Shown piece by piece: positions 15,267-24,448 of a DNA stretch of 64,000 nucleotides (the stretch's first letter is position 1; each line of letters begins with the position of its first letter). A model generated the notes under the pieces. It was not told the DNA's origin. It worked only from the letters and a program-made list of their open reading frames with translations, and searched no databases. This DNA is from Flagellimonas pacifica (GTDB lineage: Bacteria > Bacteroidota > Bacteroidia > Flavobacteriales > Flavobacteriaceae): positions 248,001 through 312,000 of the forward strand of contig NZ_OBEH01000003.1 of assembly GCF_900215465.1 (NCBI RefSeq), read 5' to 3'. The position numbers and the translations under genes are program-made.

Positions 15267-16568
15267 TTAATGTGTATACTTTACCTTAACAGGTTTTTTT
15301 AGGCGTTCGTAAAAATATTTTATTGTTTTTGCCGGGTCTTTTTCATCAATCTTGTATATGATGTATGCATTCTTTTCGTTGTATTTACTTCCCTTTGGCA
15401 CTAAGGTATTTTTGTTATGGATAAGTCGCCTGTTCCAGTACCTTCCATTATTGGCACTTGCAGTAATTTTTGTATGCTTATTGAAGGTGGGAGAATCATC
15501 ACCATAAACATTCTTATTATCGTAATGTAATCTAATTGAGCCAAAGGCAAAGGATTCATGTTTATTATAAAAAAATAACCATGGCTCATCATCCGGAATT
15601 GGGTTTTCATCCAAATAGGTCATCGTACTTTCATCATAAAGAGGTAAATGAACAGTGGTTCCCCCTGCTTTAGGAAATGCTATGTGGGTAAATAAACTAT
15701 CCATGGTCATCTCATCATTTCTCAAGAGGTTCACGGAATCGTTTTCTGTGAAGTGTATTTCACTTTCAAAAATAAAATAGGGGAGTCCGGCATAAAACCT
15801 GTATTTTCCATTCAGCAAGATTTTTTCATACCCCTTAATACGACCACTCCTAAATAAACTAAAATAATATGGTCCCTTTGTTGAAACAAAAACTGAATCT
15901 GGCGAATTGAGGTGGGCCATCGTTTTGTAACTTAAATTTTCCTTGCTAAAATTTGGAGCCCAGTGGATTTTTAGATTGGGGTCTTTCCGAGCCAATACTA
16001 CATCATTGAATTCCTTTAAGGTAAGATTGCCTAAATGACCGGAACCCAACTTCTGCTGTTGATGTCCTATATATTCCTTTAGGGAAGCTATATAGTGCTT
16101 ATTTTCAACAGTCAAATTTAAATCACTGCCGGTAACAACCAAATCAGTGTCTCCATTTAGATTCGTGTTTGGTTCTACTTTGATGAAATATTCTTTCGTT
16201 TCATGTCTTCCAATAGAAATTGGTAATATGCCTTGCATTTCATGATTACCCTTGTCATTAAGTTTGGAACGTACAATTTGGACAGGAACTTTTATGGTGT
16301 CGTCGACAGAATGAGCATATAACTGATAGTCTTTTTGGTCGAGATGTAATCGAGGCAAATTAATTGTGATATACTCCAAAGGCCTTCCCAGTCCTTCAGT
16401 TTCTTCAACTTTTATTTTTAAAAGAACATTCCCATACTCCTGACAGCCACATACAAAAATGCTTCCTATCATAAAAAGTGGAAAAAAGAGACATTGCCTC
16501 TTTAATTCATCAAATTTCTCTTTTGATTTTAGAAATAATTTTTTGATTGGAGAACGCCAAACTATCAT
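15267..16568 (-). CDS. Hypothetical lipoprotein, beta-rich
   Basis: A 433-residue protein that I cannot place in a named family. The N-terminus has a basic stretch of about 25 residues, then a hydrophobic segment ending in a lipobox-like FVCGC with Cys42, so export and lipid attachment are likely. A start at the internal Met33 would leave too short a basic region. The body is rich in alternating hydrophobic residues and looks like beta-sandwich domains. Recurrent landmarks are RFYAGLPYFIFESEIHF, LLRNDEMTMDSLFTHIAFP and EPWLFFYNKHESFAFGSI. This layout reminds me of accessory proteins and lyase-like proteins of glycan loci, but no catalytic motif stands out. It is the first gene of a pair with the esterase-like protein downstream. 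Confidence 0.65.
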   Translation of the reverse strand: MIVWRSPIKKLFLKSKEKFDELKRQCLFFPLFMIGSIFVCGCQEYGNVLLKIKVEETEGLGRPLEYITINLPRLHLDQKDYQLYAHSVDDTIKVPVQIVRSKLNDKGNHEMQGILPISIGRHETKEYFIKVEPNTNLNGDTDLVVTGSDLNLTVENKHYIASLKEYIGHQQQKLGSGHLGNLTLKEFNDVVLARKDPNLKIHWAPNFSKENLSYKTMAHLNSPDSVFVSTKGPYYFSLFRSGRIKGYEKILLNGKYRFYAGLPYFIFESEIHFTENDSVNLLRNDEMTMDSLFTHIAFPKAGGTTVHLPLYDESTMTYLDENPIPDDEPWLFFYNKHESFAFGSIRLHYDNKNVYGDDSPTFNKHTKITASANNGRYWNRRLIHNKNTLVPKGSKYNEKNAYIIYKIDEKDPAKTIKYFYERLKKPVKVKYTH

Positions 16569-16733
16569 GATTCAATTTTATTTTTTCTATTCTTATTTAA
16601 ACTGTAACCGTCTGTACAACCCAAATACGGGACCAATACAAATCAATGTATATGTTTTCGGATTCTTAGTATATCCAATATTGATAAATTAGAATGAAAT
16701 TATATGTGTGATCTATAAATAAGCCTGATAAAT

Positions 16734-17792
16734 TTATAGATCCATCAGCTTAATCTTTTTAAACTGCGAAGGTGTTGTTCCCTTAATTTTTTTGAACGAG
16801 CTGTTAAAGGATGACAAGGTGTTAAAACCGCAATCATATGCTATTTGTGAGATTTTAATATGATTATAAGAAGAAGAGGTAAGCATAGAAGCTGCCTTGT
16901 TAATACGATACAAATTAATAAAATCAGAAAAATTAGTGTTAAACCCTTTATTGATGATGTGAGATGTCAAATAGGTAGGCAATGAGATTTGTTTTGATAA
17001 TTTATCCAAAGTATAGTCGGTATTCAGATAAGGTTTATCTACCTCAATAACTTGAATGATCTTATTTTGATAATGCTCAAATTCCTGAGTGGTTATATTT
17101 ATATTTTGGTATTTGGAGCTTGTTTCTTTCTCTTCAAAAATTCGTTGGTTTAAAAATGCATAGAATGCAATTATATATATAAAAACAGCATAAATGATAG
17201 GTCCCAATAGATATGGGGACAAACCTAGTACATAATTTGAAAAATAAGCCAGTTGTATGCTTGCAGCGCCAATAAACAAGATAAACAACCAGTACTTTTT
17301 TTCTTTTTCAATGGTAGACGTATGTTTATTCGTCTTAATCAAAAAAAGTAATAGAATACCAAAAGTTAAAGTGGTATAGATCAATTGATGGTATAATAAA
17401 AAAGAGTACCCACCTATATGCCAAAAATTACCTCCATTTATTCTAAAAAGAAATGGGAGGAGTAGTAAAGAAGGAACAAAATGCAGGTAATTCTGTATAT
17501 GCCATTTTTTTGGTTTAAAAACATATAAGAAATATAAAAGTAATGTTGGGCCAGTAGCAAAATGGGCTATAAAACCAATATTAATAAACCAAACGGGAAG
17601 CATATCTAAATATGCCCATAACAAAGACTTAACAACTCTTACTGTAATAAGAAAAAAGAAAACTGAAAGCAGTGTGTTTGTGGTATTGTGCTTTTTGCCA
17701 AGAAACAGATATATACCTAAAAATGCACTTTGAACAGCCCCAAAGCTACCCAATAGAAATTCAATCTCTTTTGATATTTTTAGCGTTTTCAA
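16734..17792 (-). CDS. Membrane-anchored AraC-family transcriptional regulator
   Basis: A 352-residue protein. The first 215 or so residues form about seven hydrophobic helices separated by short loops. The last 100 residues are an AraC-type double helix-turn-helix: LDKLSKQISLPTYLTSHIINK, then IKISQIAYDCGFNTLSSFNSSFKKIKGTTPSQFKK. This combination is common in Bacteroidota and is presumed to sense a signal in the membrane. The only suitable start in frame is TTG at 17792. It lies upstream of, and in the same direction as, the unknown lipoprotein and esterase-like pair with a 165-base gap, so these may be its targets. No specific binding site was identified. Confidence 0.85.
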   Translation of the reverse strand: MKTLKISKEIEFLLGSFGAVQSAFLGIYLFLGKKHNTTNTLLSVFFFLITVRVVKSLLWAYLDMLPVWFINIGFIAHFATGPTLLLYFLYVFKPKKWHIQNYLHFVPSLLLLPFLFRINGGNFWHIGGYSFLLYHQLIYTTLTFGILLLFLIKTNKHTSTIEKEKKYWLFILFIGAASIQLAYFSNYVLGLSPYLLGPIIYAVFIYIIAFYAFLNQRIFEEKETSSKYQNINITTQEFEHYQNKIIQVIEVDKPYLNTDYTLDKLSKQISLPTYLTSHIINKGFNTNFSDFINLYRINKAASMLTSSSYNHIKISQIAYDCGFNTLSSFNSSFKKIKGTTPSQFKKIKLMDL

Positions 17793-18044
17793 ATCTGTAT
17801 TGGTTTAAGTAGTAAGTTAATCAATTATAGTTAATCTTATTTCAGTGTTCTGACTCATAGCAAGTATGTTGTAAATTGGACTTGTAATATAACGTCAGAC
17901 AAATTTTTATTAGAGTTATACCACTTTTTAAATTGATAAATTCTTGTCGCAATTGATAGGATGTTATATTCAGTCTTACCGCGGTCAACTTTTTATATTT
18001 TCATTTTGTTGAGTTTTGTTATCTATTTTAATCCACAGGGTCGA
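17793..18044. other. Intergenic stretch without recognised genes
   Basis: Between the AraC-type gene and the hairpin downstream of the small lipoprotein gene I see only AT-rich sequence. No open frame of convincing composition and no clear TAnnTTTG promoter is present. It presumably holds the promoter of the AraC-type gene. Confidence 0.5.
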
Positions 18045-18091
18045 AAATAAAATATTGACTCCCAGGAACAGTTTCTGAACCTAGGAGTCAA
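18045..18091 (-). terminator. Terminator of the small lipoprotein gene
   Basis: Arms TTGACTCCCAGG (18055-18066) and CCTAGGAGTCAA (18080-18091) form a 12-bp stem with one mismatch and a 13-base loop. On the minus strand it is followed by a T-rich run. It lies 34 bases after the stop codon at 18126. Confidence 0.75.
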
Positions 18092-18125
18092 CTGAACATA
18101 ACCCACTCAAACCTAAACTTACTCT

Positions 18126-18551
18126 TTACTCTACTTTTTTAAAGTCACTTTGGAGTCCATCTGCTTTGTTGTCTAAGATGCTCAAGTTGCCTGAAGATTG
18201 TACTCTTAAAACACCACTGACAATAACATTGGGTACCTGTACATTTTTGGAATAGGAAACAAAACGTTCCAAATCTTTTTTGTAGATTGATTTTTTTGTT
18301 TTCATTTCGTAGGTCCCATTTGAAATCTCTGAATCATTTTCTAAAATCGAATACGTATAGTTTTTGTTCAGTATCAATACAATCGTTTTTTCTGTAGAAG
18401 CTGGAGTTTCGTCTACGTTATTTCCAACACCACCCTTGGTTGATATCCAATTCCATTTTCCTATTACATCTGAGTTGATGGGAAGGTTATCCTCTTTTGT
18501 ACAAGAAATTATGAAGAAGATAAACGTGGAAATTAAAAACACTTTTTTCAT
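18126..18551 (-). CDS. Small lipocalin-like lipoprotein
   Basis: A 141-residue lipoprotein: short basic start, hydrophobic core and lipobox IISC with Cys17. The mature part starts with VIGKWNWISTKGG, the pattern of the first strand of lipocalin-like Bacteroidota lipoproteins, and continues with strand-rich sequence (TIVLILNKNYTYSILEN, SNGTYEMKTKKS). Such proteins are common and their ligand is unknown. It is a single gene, divergent from the ECF sigma gene downstream on the other strand, with its own terminator. Confidence 0.75.
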   Translation of the reverse strand: MKKVFLISTFIFFIISCTKEDNLPINSDVIGKWNWISTKGGVGNNVDETPASTEKTIVLILNKNYTYSILENDSEISNGTYEMKTKKSIYKKDLERFVSYSKNVQVPNVIVSGVLRVQSSGNLSILDNKADGLQSDFKKVE

Positions 18552-18845
18552 TACGCAGTTTTTTTAGTTATTGATTAAAGAATTTCATTTGACATTTGAT
18601 TATAAGACGTTTCTCAACCAATACCACCCTATTTTTTTCTGCTACCTGAAACCCCTTGTTTTATGGGGGATAAAAGTGTTTTACGATTATATCGGGTTGT
18701 TTGTTAGTCTTTGTTTAACTTTTGGGATGGCAATATTTTATAGTTTTACCGTCGCAAAGCCCAACAAAAGGGTTTTCAAAAAAAGAAGCTAATTTAAACT
18801 TGGTTCAGTTTATTAATTCTCTAATTGGAACCGGGAAATTGATAA

Positions 18846-19352
18846 ATGAAGTCCATAAGAACTAAGAAGAAAAAAATCTCAGTATTATTTGAGAAGCATT
18901 ATAAAAGGCTTTTTAATTATGCTTTTAAAGTAGTTGAGGATAGCCATGTTTCCAAAGAACTTGTTCAGGAAACATTTATCAAGCTCTGGGAAAATTTTGA
19001 GAATGTGAAAGACGACGAGCGTGCCATAGAATCGTATCTTATTACAGTCTTGAAAAATAAGATTATAGATAACCACCGAAAAAGGAAGACACAGGAAAAA
19101 CACTTCAACTTATACAAACTAAATACTAGCTTCACTGAAGATATTGACAGTAAATGGGAGTTGGAAAAAGAAATAGAGAAAATCTACAATTCACTACCAC
19201 CCAAAACTGCTGATATTTTTAAGTTGTCAAGGGATAAAGGTCTTACCTACCAAGAGATTGCAGCTTTAAAGAATATCTCGGTCAAGACTGTGGAATTACA
19301 TATTTCACGGGCACTACATACTTTCAGAAAAGAGCTAAAGGACTATTTGTAA
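18846..19352 (+). CDS. ECF RNA polymerase sigma factor (FecI-like)
   Basis: A 168-residue sigma factor. Region 2 (about 10-75) contains FEKHYKRLFNYAFKVV and SKELVQETFIKLWENF. Region 4 (about 115-165) contains LPPKTADIFKLSRDKGLTYQEIAALKNISVKTVELHISRAL, the -35-recognising helix-turn-helix. It is followed by a FecR-type anti-sigma and an STN-containing TonB receptor, the standard arrangement for cell-surface signalling. In that arrangement, ligand binding at the receptor releases the sigma factor to transcribe the receptor gene. The 294 bases upstream contain only a weak open frame at 18571-18792 that I do not accept. Confidence 0.93.
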   Translation: MKSIRTKKKKISVLFEKHYKRLFNYAFKVVEDSHVSKELVQETFIKLWENFENVKDDERAIESYLITVLKNKIIDNHRKRKTQEKHFNLYKLNTSFTEDIDSKWELEKEIEKIYNSLPPKTADIFKLSRDKGLTYQEIAALKNISVKTVELHISRALHTFRKELKDYL

Positions 19353-19404
19353 AATGAAATAGGGTATTGCTTGGGCACAAACGTCTTATAGTAAAGTACC
19401 CATT

Positions 19405-20376
19405 ATGAAAGATAACATAGTCGATGAAGCAGAGATTTGGGCCTATGTCTCTGAGCAAGCAGATGAAATTACGCGAGCAAAGGTTGAGCGTTGGAAAAAT
19501 TCCAATGGTTTTGATGAACAGTTGTTCAATTCTATCGTGAAACTTTATAGGGCTACGAAAAATCCATTTGAAGAAACCATTGACATGGCCGAAGAGAAAG
19601 CGAAATTTTTCTCATCTGTCAACCCTATTGACAGAAAAAGGCATCGTATACAAAAGGTACTGAAATATGCTGCTGTTGTAGTGTTGTTTATCTCCATAGC
19701 TGGTATTACCTACCAAAACTTATCCAGCAATAGTATTACCATAGAAACGGGTTATGGGGAAGAAAGGCAAGTGGCCCTTTCGGATGGTTCTGTGGTTTGG
19801 CTGAATGCAGGGAGTAAAATTTCCTTTGAAGAAGATGCCCCGAGAACAATACAACTGAGCGGTGAGGCCTTTTTTGAGGTATCGAAAGACAAAACCCGAC
19901 CTTTTACGGTGGAAACGCCCGATAATGTTGTTGTAAAAGCCTTGGGTACAAGTTTTAATGTCAAGGCCTATCCAGAGAACACATACTTGGAGACAACGCT
20001 TTTAACGGGAAAAGTTGAAGTATCATCAGAGCGTTATTTTGAGGAGAAGATCATAATGCTTCCTAATGACAACATTAGAATAGCCAAGGCTGATGGAATA
20101 CCCATAAAGAGCATAATTCAAAACAAGCAGCAGGTTTTAGCTTGGAGATCGGGCAAAATTAGATTTGAGAATACACCGTTCAAAAGTATCGCCAGTGACC
20201 TAAGCAATCAGTTAAATGTAAAACTGGTTTTTGAGAACAAATCCATTGCAGGCTCTAGATTTACTGCATCCTTCGATAAATCGACCCCCGTAGAAGAAAT
20301 GTTAGAGGTTCTTAAGGCCTCTAAGAATTTTGAGTATCACCTAAACCAACGAACAAATGAGTGGGTGATCAAATAA
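19405..20376 (+). CDS. FecR-family anti-sigma factor
   Basis: A 323-residue protein. The cytoplasmic N-terminal part binds the sigma factor (about 1-80), and a single transmembrane helix covers about 86-103. The periplasmic FecR domain contains TGYGEERQVALSDGSVVWLNAGSKISF and LSGEAFFEVSKDKTRPFTVET. A C-terminal STN-like DUF4974 segment (about 245-320) includes FENTPFKSIASDLSNQLNVKLVFEN. It lies 52 bases after the sigma gene and 88 bases before the receptor. It passes the signal from the outer-membrane receptor to the sigma factor. Confidence 0.93.
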   Translation: MKDNIVDEAEIWAYVSEQADEITRAKVERWKNSNGFDEQLFNSIVKLYRATKNPFEETIDMAEEKAKFFSSVNPIDRKRHRIQKVLKYAAVVVLFISIAGITYQNLSSNSITIETGYGEERQVALSDGSVVWLNAGSKISFEEDAPRTIQLSGEAFFEVSKDKTRPFTVETPDNVVVKALGTSFNVKAYPENTYLETTLLTGKVEVSSERYFEEKIIMLPNDNIRIAKADGIPIKSIIQNKQQVLAWRSGKIRFENTPFKSIASDLSNQLNVKLVFENKSIAGSRFTASFDKSTPVEEMLEVLKASKNFEYHLNQRTNEWVIK

Positions 20377-20464
20377 AAAAAAGTGGGAAAATTGCCGCTT
20401 TCCCACCTAGTGTGTCAATACACCAATCGTCTAAAATCAGTATGAATCAACAACATTCAAATTT

Positions 20465-23182
20465 ATGAAAATAAAGCAAATCGCTGTTTTATTTAAACAG
20501 AAACATGTTTCAAAAAAAGGTGTTTTTTTAATGAAATTATCCTTTACCATTTACTTAGTATGTTCCTTCCAATTAATGGCATTCACAGGTTTTTCCCAAA
20601 ATAAGGTCAGCTTGAAAATGGAGAATACCGCCTTACAATCCGTACTTGGCGAAATAGAGTCCCAGACCACCTATAGTTTTGTGTACAACAATGATGAAAT
20701 AGATAGCAGTCAGAAAGTAAGTATTGATGTTTTTGAAAAAGACATTTCATCAGTTATGGAAGTACTATTGTTCAACACGGGCATAGATTATAGATTAAGA
20801 AAGGACATGGTCATTCTTTCCCATCGAAAATTGCAGAATCAAGGTTATACCATAAGTGGGACCATTAAAGATGCTGAAACAGGGGAAACATTACTTGGAG
20901 CAAATGTGATAGTGGTCGGTGAGAGCAAAGGAGCTACTACAAACGAGTATGGTTTTTATTCCTTGACCTTGCCTCGGGGCAATTATACACTTCAAATCTC
21001 TTATTTGGGATATATTTCACAGGATTTGGCTCTTGACCTAAATAATGACATTAAACGGAATTTTGAATTACAGCCTTCATCAAACGCACTTGACGAAGTA
21101 GTGGTTACATCGGACACAAAAAACAAAAGCCAGGTACGCAATGTTTTGTCTGGCGTAAATAATTTAAAAGTGGCAGACATTAAGCAATTGCCAGCTTTTT
21201 TTGGAGAGCCAGATATAAACAGAGCCATATTGACACAGCCAGGTGTAACCTCGGTAGGTGAAGGCACTGCGGGCTTCAACGTTAGAGGAGGTAATATTGA
21301 TCAAAACCTAACCTTGCTCGATGAAGCACCATTATATGTGTCTTCACATTTATGGGGCCTCTTCTCTGTAGTAAATACCGATGCCATAAAAGACATGACG
21401 CTTTACAAAGGAGGAATTCCTGCCCGTTATGGCGGAAGGGCCTCCTCGGTGCTGGATATCCGTCAAAAAGAAGGCAATACCAAAGAGTTTAAAGGGGAAG
21501 GAGGATTAGGAACGTTATTTTCAAGAATAACCCTAGAAGGACCTATAGTAAAAGAAAAACTGAACTTTTTGGTTTCTGGCCGTAGGTCATATTTTGATTT
21601 GTTTTTCCCGTTAATAGGGGGGGATATTAAAAACAGTAAAGTATTTTTTTATGATTTGAACACTAAACTATCTTGGAATGTTAATGAGAACAACAAACTA
21701 TTTGCTTCAGGTTATTTTGGAGCGGATGTTATGAAGTTGGATGATACCGCTAGTGCCAGTGAGCCAAATGAACCTGATACTTCCATAGATTTTAGATGGA
21801 AAAATGCTACGGCCACAATACGCTGGAACCATCTTTTCTCGGATAAATTGTTTATGAATGTGTCTGGAATCTACAGTAGCTATAAATATTTTCTAACATC
21901 TCAAAATGATAATGGAGGATTTATAAATGGAGCAGGTACGTTTAAATGGAATTCCGGCGTAGAAAACTGGATAGTGAAACCTGATTTCACCTACTATGCA
22001 AATCCCGATACAAAAATGAGATTTGGAATAAATGGTACACTTTATAAATTTAATCCAGCCGAACTTTCAAGTAACGAAGCAGGATTGAGCCCCAAGGGTT
22101 TTAATGTTGATAAAGGTTTGGAAATCGCGCCCTATTATGAAATAGAAAAGACTTGGGATAAATTTTCCCTAAACCTGGGTCTTCGTTATTCTTGGTTAGG
22201 AAATATGGGTCCAAATACGGTTTCTCAATACAATCCTGATTTTCCTTTGACGGTAAACACAATTACTGGTTTGAAGAAGTATAAGAAAGGAGAAATTATT
22301 GAAAGCTATTCAGGTTTTGAGCCCCGTTTCTCGCTCAAGTATGATTTGAGTGATCGAAAAGCCCTTAAAATAGGATATAACAGAACATTTCAATACATCC
22401 ACCTTATATCCAATACCGCTGCCGCATTACCTTTTGATATTTGGAAGCCTTCAGGGGCGCATATAAAGCCCATTGAGGTAAATCAGATATCGGGTGGCTA
22501 TGCTTATGATACCCCAGATAGAAAGTATAACATGACAGTGGACGGGTATTATAAAACCTTTAAAAACTTTGTGGAGTATAAAAATGGAGCCGATCTGTTC
22601 ATTAATGAAAATATTGAGACCCAGTTGCTTCCTGCCGATGGATATGCATATGGTCTGGAACTTGGATTCTATAAAAACAAAGGGAGGCTTACTGGTAATT
22701 TTAATTATACGTATTCCGTCTCCAAACGAAAAACAACAAGCAAGTTCAATGCGGAGAATATAAATAATGGAAGGTATTATCCTTCAAATTATGACAGGCC
22801 ACATTTGTTGAACATTACCGCAAATTATGATCTGGGAAAAAAATGGGATATGGGTGTTTTCTTTACTTATCAAACGGGCAGGCCAAGTACAGTGCCGACG
22901 GGAAGGTTGACGTTTGACGGAAATCCTTACCTGACGTACTCCGATAGGAATGCATTTCGGATTCCGGATACCCATAGGATGGATATTTCTTTTACCTATA
23001 GACCAAAAGGGAATCCAAATACAAAATGGCAAGGGAGCTGGAATTTTGGATTGTATAACGTTTATGGCAGTCCCAATGCCTTTTCTGTGTTTTCAACCTT
23101 TCAGAACAACGAGCTAAAGACCTTTGAATTTTCTGTATTGGGAGCCCCAATACCTTTTGTTGCCTATAACTTTAAATTTTAA
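20465..23182 (+). CDS. STN-domain TonB-dependent outer-membrane receptor
   Basis: A 905-residue receptor. The signal peptide ends near residue 45. The STN signalling domain (about 46-120) contains LGEIESQTTYSFVYNNDEI and talks to FecR. A carboxypeptidase-like domain (about 128-205) starts YTISGTIKDAETGETLLGANV. The plug domain follows (TQPGVTSVGEGTAGFNVRGG), and the beta-barrel runs to a C-terminal aromatic VAYNFKF. It is paired with a DUF4249 lipoprotein six bases downstream rather than with SusD. Together with FecI and FecR it forms a self-regulated uptake system. The substrate is unknown; DUF4249-linked receptors are not clearly tied to glycans, and no metabolic enzyme is adjacent. Confidence 0.92.
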   Translation: MKIKQIAVLFKQKHVSKKGVFLMKLSFTIYLVCSFQLMAFTGFSQNKVSLKMENTALQSVLGEIESQTTYSFVYNNDEIDSSQKVSIDVFEKDISSVMEVLLFNTGIDYRLRKDMVILSHRKLQNQGYTISGTIKDAETGETLLGANVIVVGESKGATTNEYGFYSLTLPRGNYTLQISYLGYISQDLALDLNNDIKRNFELQPSSNALDEVVVTSDTKNKSQVRNVLSGVNNLKVADIKQLPAFFGEPDINRAILTQPGVTSVGEGTAGFNVRGGNIDQNLTLLDEAPLYVSSHLWGLFSVVNTDAIKDMTLYKGGIPARYGGRASSVLDIRQKEGNTKEFKGEGGLGTLFSRITLEGPIVKEKLNFLVSGRRSYFDLFFPLIGGDIKNSKVFFYDLNTKLSWNVNENNKLFASGYFGADVMKLDDTASASEPNEPDTSIDFRWKNATATIRWNHLFSDKLFMNVSGIYSSYKYFLTSQNDNGGFINGAGTFKWNSGVENWIVKPDFTYYANPDTKMRFGINGTLYKFNPAELSSNEAGLSPKGFNVDKGLEIAPYYEIEKTWDKFSLNLGLRYSWLGNMGPNTVSQYNPDFPLTVNTITGLKKYKKGEIIESYSGFEPRFSLKYDLSDRKALKIGYNRTFQYIHLISNTAAALPFDIWKPSGAHIKPIEVNQISGGYAYDTPDRKYNMTVDGYYKTFKNFVEYKNGADLFINENIETQLLPADGYAYGLELGFYKNKGRLTGNFNYTYSVSKRKTTSKFNAENINNGRYYPSNYDRPHLLNITANYDLGKKWDMGVFFTYQTGRPSTVPTGRLTFDGNPYLTYSDRNAFRIPDTHRMDISFTYRPKGNPNTKWQGSWNFGLYNVYGSPNAFSVFSTFQNNELKTFEFSVLGAPIPFVAYNFKF

Positions 23183-23187
23183 TCCAC

Positions 23188-24030
23188 ATGAAATCAATAT
23201 ATAGAACACCAATATACTTTTTGACCCTACTGTTGTTGGTCGGTTGTGTTAAAGAAATACCCAATACGTCCAATTTTGAACCCCAAGTGTTTATTTCGGG
23301 ATTTCTTACCGGCGGAACGGAATATGTCACCGTGAAAATCCAACAAACGGTGCCTGTTGATGTACAAAGTTTAAATCCTATAAATGATGCTCAAATTTCA
23401 TTGTACACCAAAGATTCCGATGGGAATGATGAGTTGCTTACAAGTTCCTTTGAGGTTGCCAATGGTATGTACAGAAGCTCTGAAATGATAACTTCCATAG
23501 TAGGCAATACGTATTGGGTGGAAATAGTATTGGCCGATGGAACCAGGTTTGTTTCAGATAAAGAAGCCTTAAAGCCTGAAATAGCCATCAAAGATGTTGT
23601 GGTAACAAATGAACTCAATCGAGTGATTTTTGCGGATCCCACGGATGATTCTAATTTTTATTTGATCAATTTTCTTTTTTATAAAAATGATGGTTCTTTA
23701 GATTTTAAGATAAACGAACTGACCAACGATGTTCTTTTTAATGGAAATACTGCTGCAACTTTTGATTCTACCGAATTTCTTATCAATAATCCGCATGAAG
23801 TGCGTGTAAGTATTTCAAATTTGAACTTTAATTCCTATCAGTTCTATTTAAACCAATTTGCGCAGTTTGAGAATCAAATTACAAATGCTGGAAGTGAAGA
23901 AGATCCAGGTCAATTATTTTTACCTCCACCAGCCAATTTGACTGGCAACATTATGAATACAACAAATAATAAAAAAGCTCTTGGCTTTTTTAGTGTTCAA
24001 AGTACTGCTCAATTCATCAAGAATTTTTAA
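23188..24030 (+). CDS. DUF4249-family surface lipoprotein
   Basis: A 280-residue lipoprotein with lipobox LVGC, Cys20. The pattern VFISGFLTGGTEYVTVKIQQTVPV, INDAQISLY and MYRSSEMITSIVGNTYWVEI is typical of DUF4249, an Ig-like beta-rich protein that is almost always encoded next to a TonB receptor in Bacteroidota. It probably serves as the outer lid or binding partner of the receptor encoded six bases upstream. Its biochemical role is unproven. Confidence 0.87.
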   Translation: MKSIYRTPIYFLTLLLLVGCVKEIPNTSNFEPQVFISGFLTGGTEYVTVKIQQTVPVDVQSLNPINDAQISLYTKDSDGNDELLTSSFEVANGMYRSSEMITSIVGNTYWVEIVLADGTRFVSDKEALKPEIAIKDVVVTNELNRVIFADPTDDSNFYLINFLFYKNDGSLDFKINELTNDVLFNGNTAATFDSTEFLINNPHEVRVSISNLNFNSYQFYLNQFAQFENQITNAGSEEDPGQLFLPPPANLTGNIMNTTNNKKALGFFSVQSTAQFIKNF

Positions 24031-24448
24031 GGTTTAAAACCAAAACTTAAAATGGAAGAGTTATGAGTTGTTGGAAAGATAGACGAAAAGGCCTCAATGC
24101 ATTAGCTGTGTTTACGGAGAATAATCAGGTGTTCTTAAAAAGAGAAAAAAATGATTTGATTAATCCCACAAATGCTCAATGGTATCCAATAGAATTCAAA
24201 TGGATACCTGTATTGGAAGATTTTAACTCAGTATAGAGATCTGGGAATATAGGTTAATGACCTGTTTAAATAAGGCTATAAATTGATTAAAATCCACACC
24301 GAAATAGTATACCAGTTGAATGAACAATTAGAAGGTTTCGGTCCCGAAATTGAAGATGCTTTATCAAAGGTTGGAAATGGACTAAAAACTATGCAAATGC
24401 ATTTAAAAGAACTTACTGAATAAAGGTGCAGAATTTGATGAATGGATA
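24031..24448. other. Intergenic stretch with two short coding-like remnants
   Basis: Two short frames have protein-like composition but no recognised family. One runs 24063-24236 (57 residues, ATG start, containing KGLNALAVFTENNQVFLKRE). The other runs 24283-24423 (46 residues, TTG start, containing LNEQLEGFGPEIEDALSKVG). They may be relics of one or two decayed genes between the DUF4249 gene and the hybrid regulator. I see no clear terminator for either flanking gene. Confidence 0.35.

Noticed and set aside
18571..18792. 73-residue frame upstream of the ECF sigma gene
   Set aside because: It starts with TTG, has unlikely composition and no recognisable domain, and lies in the promoter region of the sigma gene.
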